A stretch of 13,073 nt of DNA from CAYQEC01 sp964569015 (GTDB lineage: Bacteria > Actinomycetota > Acidimicrobiia > Spongiisociales > UBA5794). Position numbers and translations under genes: made by a program. This document shows positions 12,453-13,073 of the stretch, piece by piece. The notes beneath the pieces are model-generated. The model made no database searches, was not told where the DNA came from, and worked only from the letters and a program-made list of their open reading frames with translations. Location: NCBI GenBank assembly GCA_964569015.1, contig CAZMSN010000049.1, forward strand, positions 1 through 13,073, given 5' to 3'. Every line of letters begins with the position of its first letter. Positions within the stretch are counted from its first letter, which is position 1.

Positions 12453-13073
12453 TCAGTCCGGAACGTCGGTGCCGCCCTCGATGGCGGCGACGATCTCCTC
12501 GCCCGCCGTGCCGCACACCATGGTGAGCGACACTCCCCCCGCGTCGATCCGCTCCCGGACGGCACGCTCGATGTCTCCGGCCTCGATCAACGCATAGAGG
12601 GTGTCGCCGGGACAGCTCGTCGCGGCCCAATCGCGATGACCCTGGATCGTCGCCGGGTCGACTGAGAACTCGGCCGACGCCCAAGCCAGCAGGTCGATGA
12701 GGGCCAACAACTGCGCCTCGGGCACGGGCTGCCGATCGAAGTCGCCCTCGCAGGCCACGAGGAAGTGACCGGTCGGGTCGTAGTCGGTGCCGGTGTCTCC
12801 CACCGCGTCGACCGGCCTGCCCTCGTACACATGGCCGTGGGCGTCGATGAGGTAGTGGTAGGCAAGGTCGGGCCAACCACGCTCGAGCTGATGAAACCGC
12901 TGATGCCGGCGAGCACGGCCGGGCGCCTGCGTGTTGTCGTCGAGCACCACCCCGGTGTGGTGAATCGTGAGACGCTCGATGACGTGCGGCTCGAACTCAC
13001 CATCGATCGCCCGAGCACCCCACGCCTCCCGGCAGATCACCATGATTTCGGACGGGGGGATGGTCGTAGTCGT
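12453..13073 (-). CDS. PGRP/amidase_2-type N-acetylmuramoyl-L-alanine amidase, 5' end outside window
   Basis: A peptidoglycan-recognition-type zinc amidase, which cleaves the bond between N-acetylmuramic acid and the L-Ala of the stem peptide. Numbering from the ATG at 13043: ICREAWGARA (3-12) is the usual domain opening; LTIHHTG (25-31) holds the first Zn His; WPDLAYHYLIDAHGHVYEGR (57-76) is the core with the conserved Tyr; GHRDWAATSCPGD (135-147) holds the second Zn His136 and Cys144. The catalytic set is complete. The domain fills nearly all of the visible protein; a short tail (171-196) follows. The frame stays open to the window edge and reads TTTTIPPSEI before the ATG, so the ATG is probably internal and the true gene begins outside with an export signal and a Thr-rich linker. 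It is the first visible gene of the minus-strand envelope run. Confidence 0.92.
   Translation of the reverse strand, partial: TTTTIPPSEIMVICREAWGARAIDGEFEPHVIERLTIHHTGVVLDDNTQAPGRARRHQRFHQLERGWPDLAYHYLIDAHGHVYEGRPVDAVGDTGTDYDPTGHFLVACEGDFDRQPVPEAQLLALIDLLAWASAEFSVDPATIQGHRDWAATSCPGDTLYALIEAGDIERAVRERIDAGGVSLTMVCGTAGEEIVAAIEGGTDVPD

Overview
This is a 13 kb piece of a high-GC bacterial chromosome, most likely from an actinobacterium, possibly Acidimicrobiia-like. That guess rests on strong G/C bias at third codon positions, a lipoprotein and an amidase with Thr-rich linkers after the export region, a DUF3352 protein, and an actinobacterial style of Lgt. It is inference, not a database result. 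A run of exactly 100 Ns (1179-1278) shows a scaffolded draft assembly or MAG. I see no rRNA, tRNA, CRISPR array, transposase or phage gene. No stretch over about 300 bases lacks a gene; the longest intergenic interval is about 230 bp (10403-10633).

Left part (1-3187): the C-terminal end of an SPFH/band 7 membrane protein (+) converges on lgt (-), with a perfect GC hairpin between them. Past the N gap lie the C-terminus of an M20-type amidohydrolase (+) and ybaK (+), 2 nt apart. These converge on yjbQ (-), again across a strong hairpin. A TetR-family regulator (-) sits upstream of yjbQ and is divergent from the purine genes.

Middle (3301-7583): a compact purine operon purA-purD-purE-purB on the + strand. 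purD starts 10 nt after purA; purD/purE and purE/purB each overlap by 4 nt (ATGA and GTGA). PurD and PurE act in de novo IMP synthesis. PurA and PurB convert IMP to AMP, and PurB also releases AICAR in the IMP branch. There is no purK in the window, and PurE differs from the usual class I sequence at several conserved spots. The tetR-purA intergenic region carries a 15-bp palindrome, an 11-bp direct repeat and a second dyad next to the purA -10-like box, so regulation there looks real although its target is unknown.

Right part (7640-13073): five genes, all on the - strand, most of them envelope proteins. In order of transcription they are a PGRP-type amidase (5' end outside the window), a single-pass DUF3352 protein with a clear internal duplication, a two-TM protein with one extracytoplasmic PKD domain and an EGEAP repeat, a cyclase-family hydrolase that lacks two of the usual metal ligands, and an acidic lipoprotein with four spaced cysteines and CM/YGYG motifs. 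Lgt, encoded at the left end, is the enzyme that would lipidate this last protein. The least understood and most interesting material in the window is this envelope cluster; no defence or mobile system is evident.
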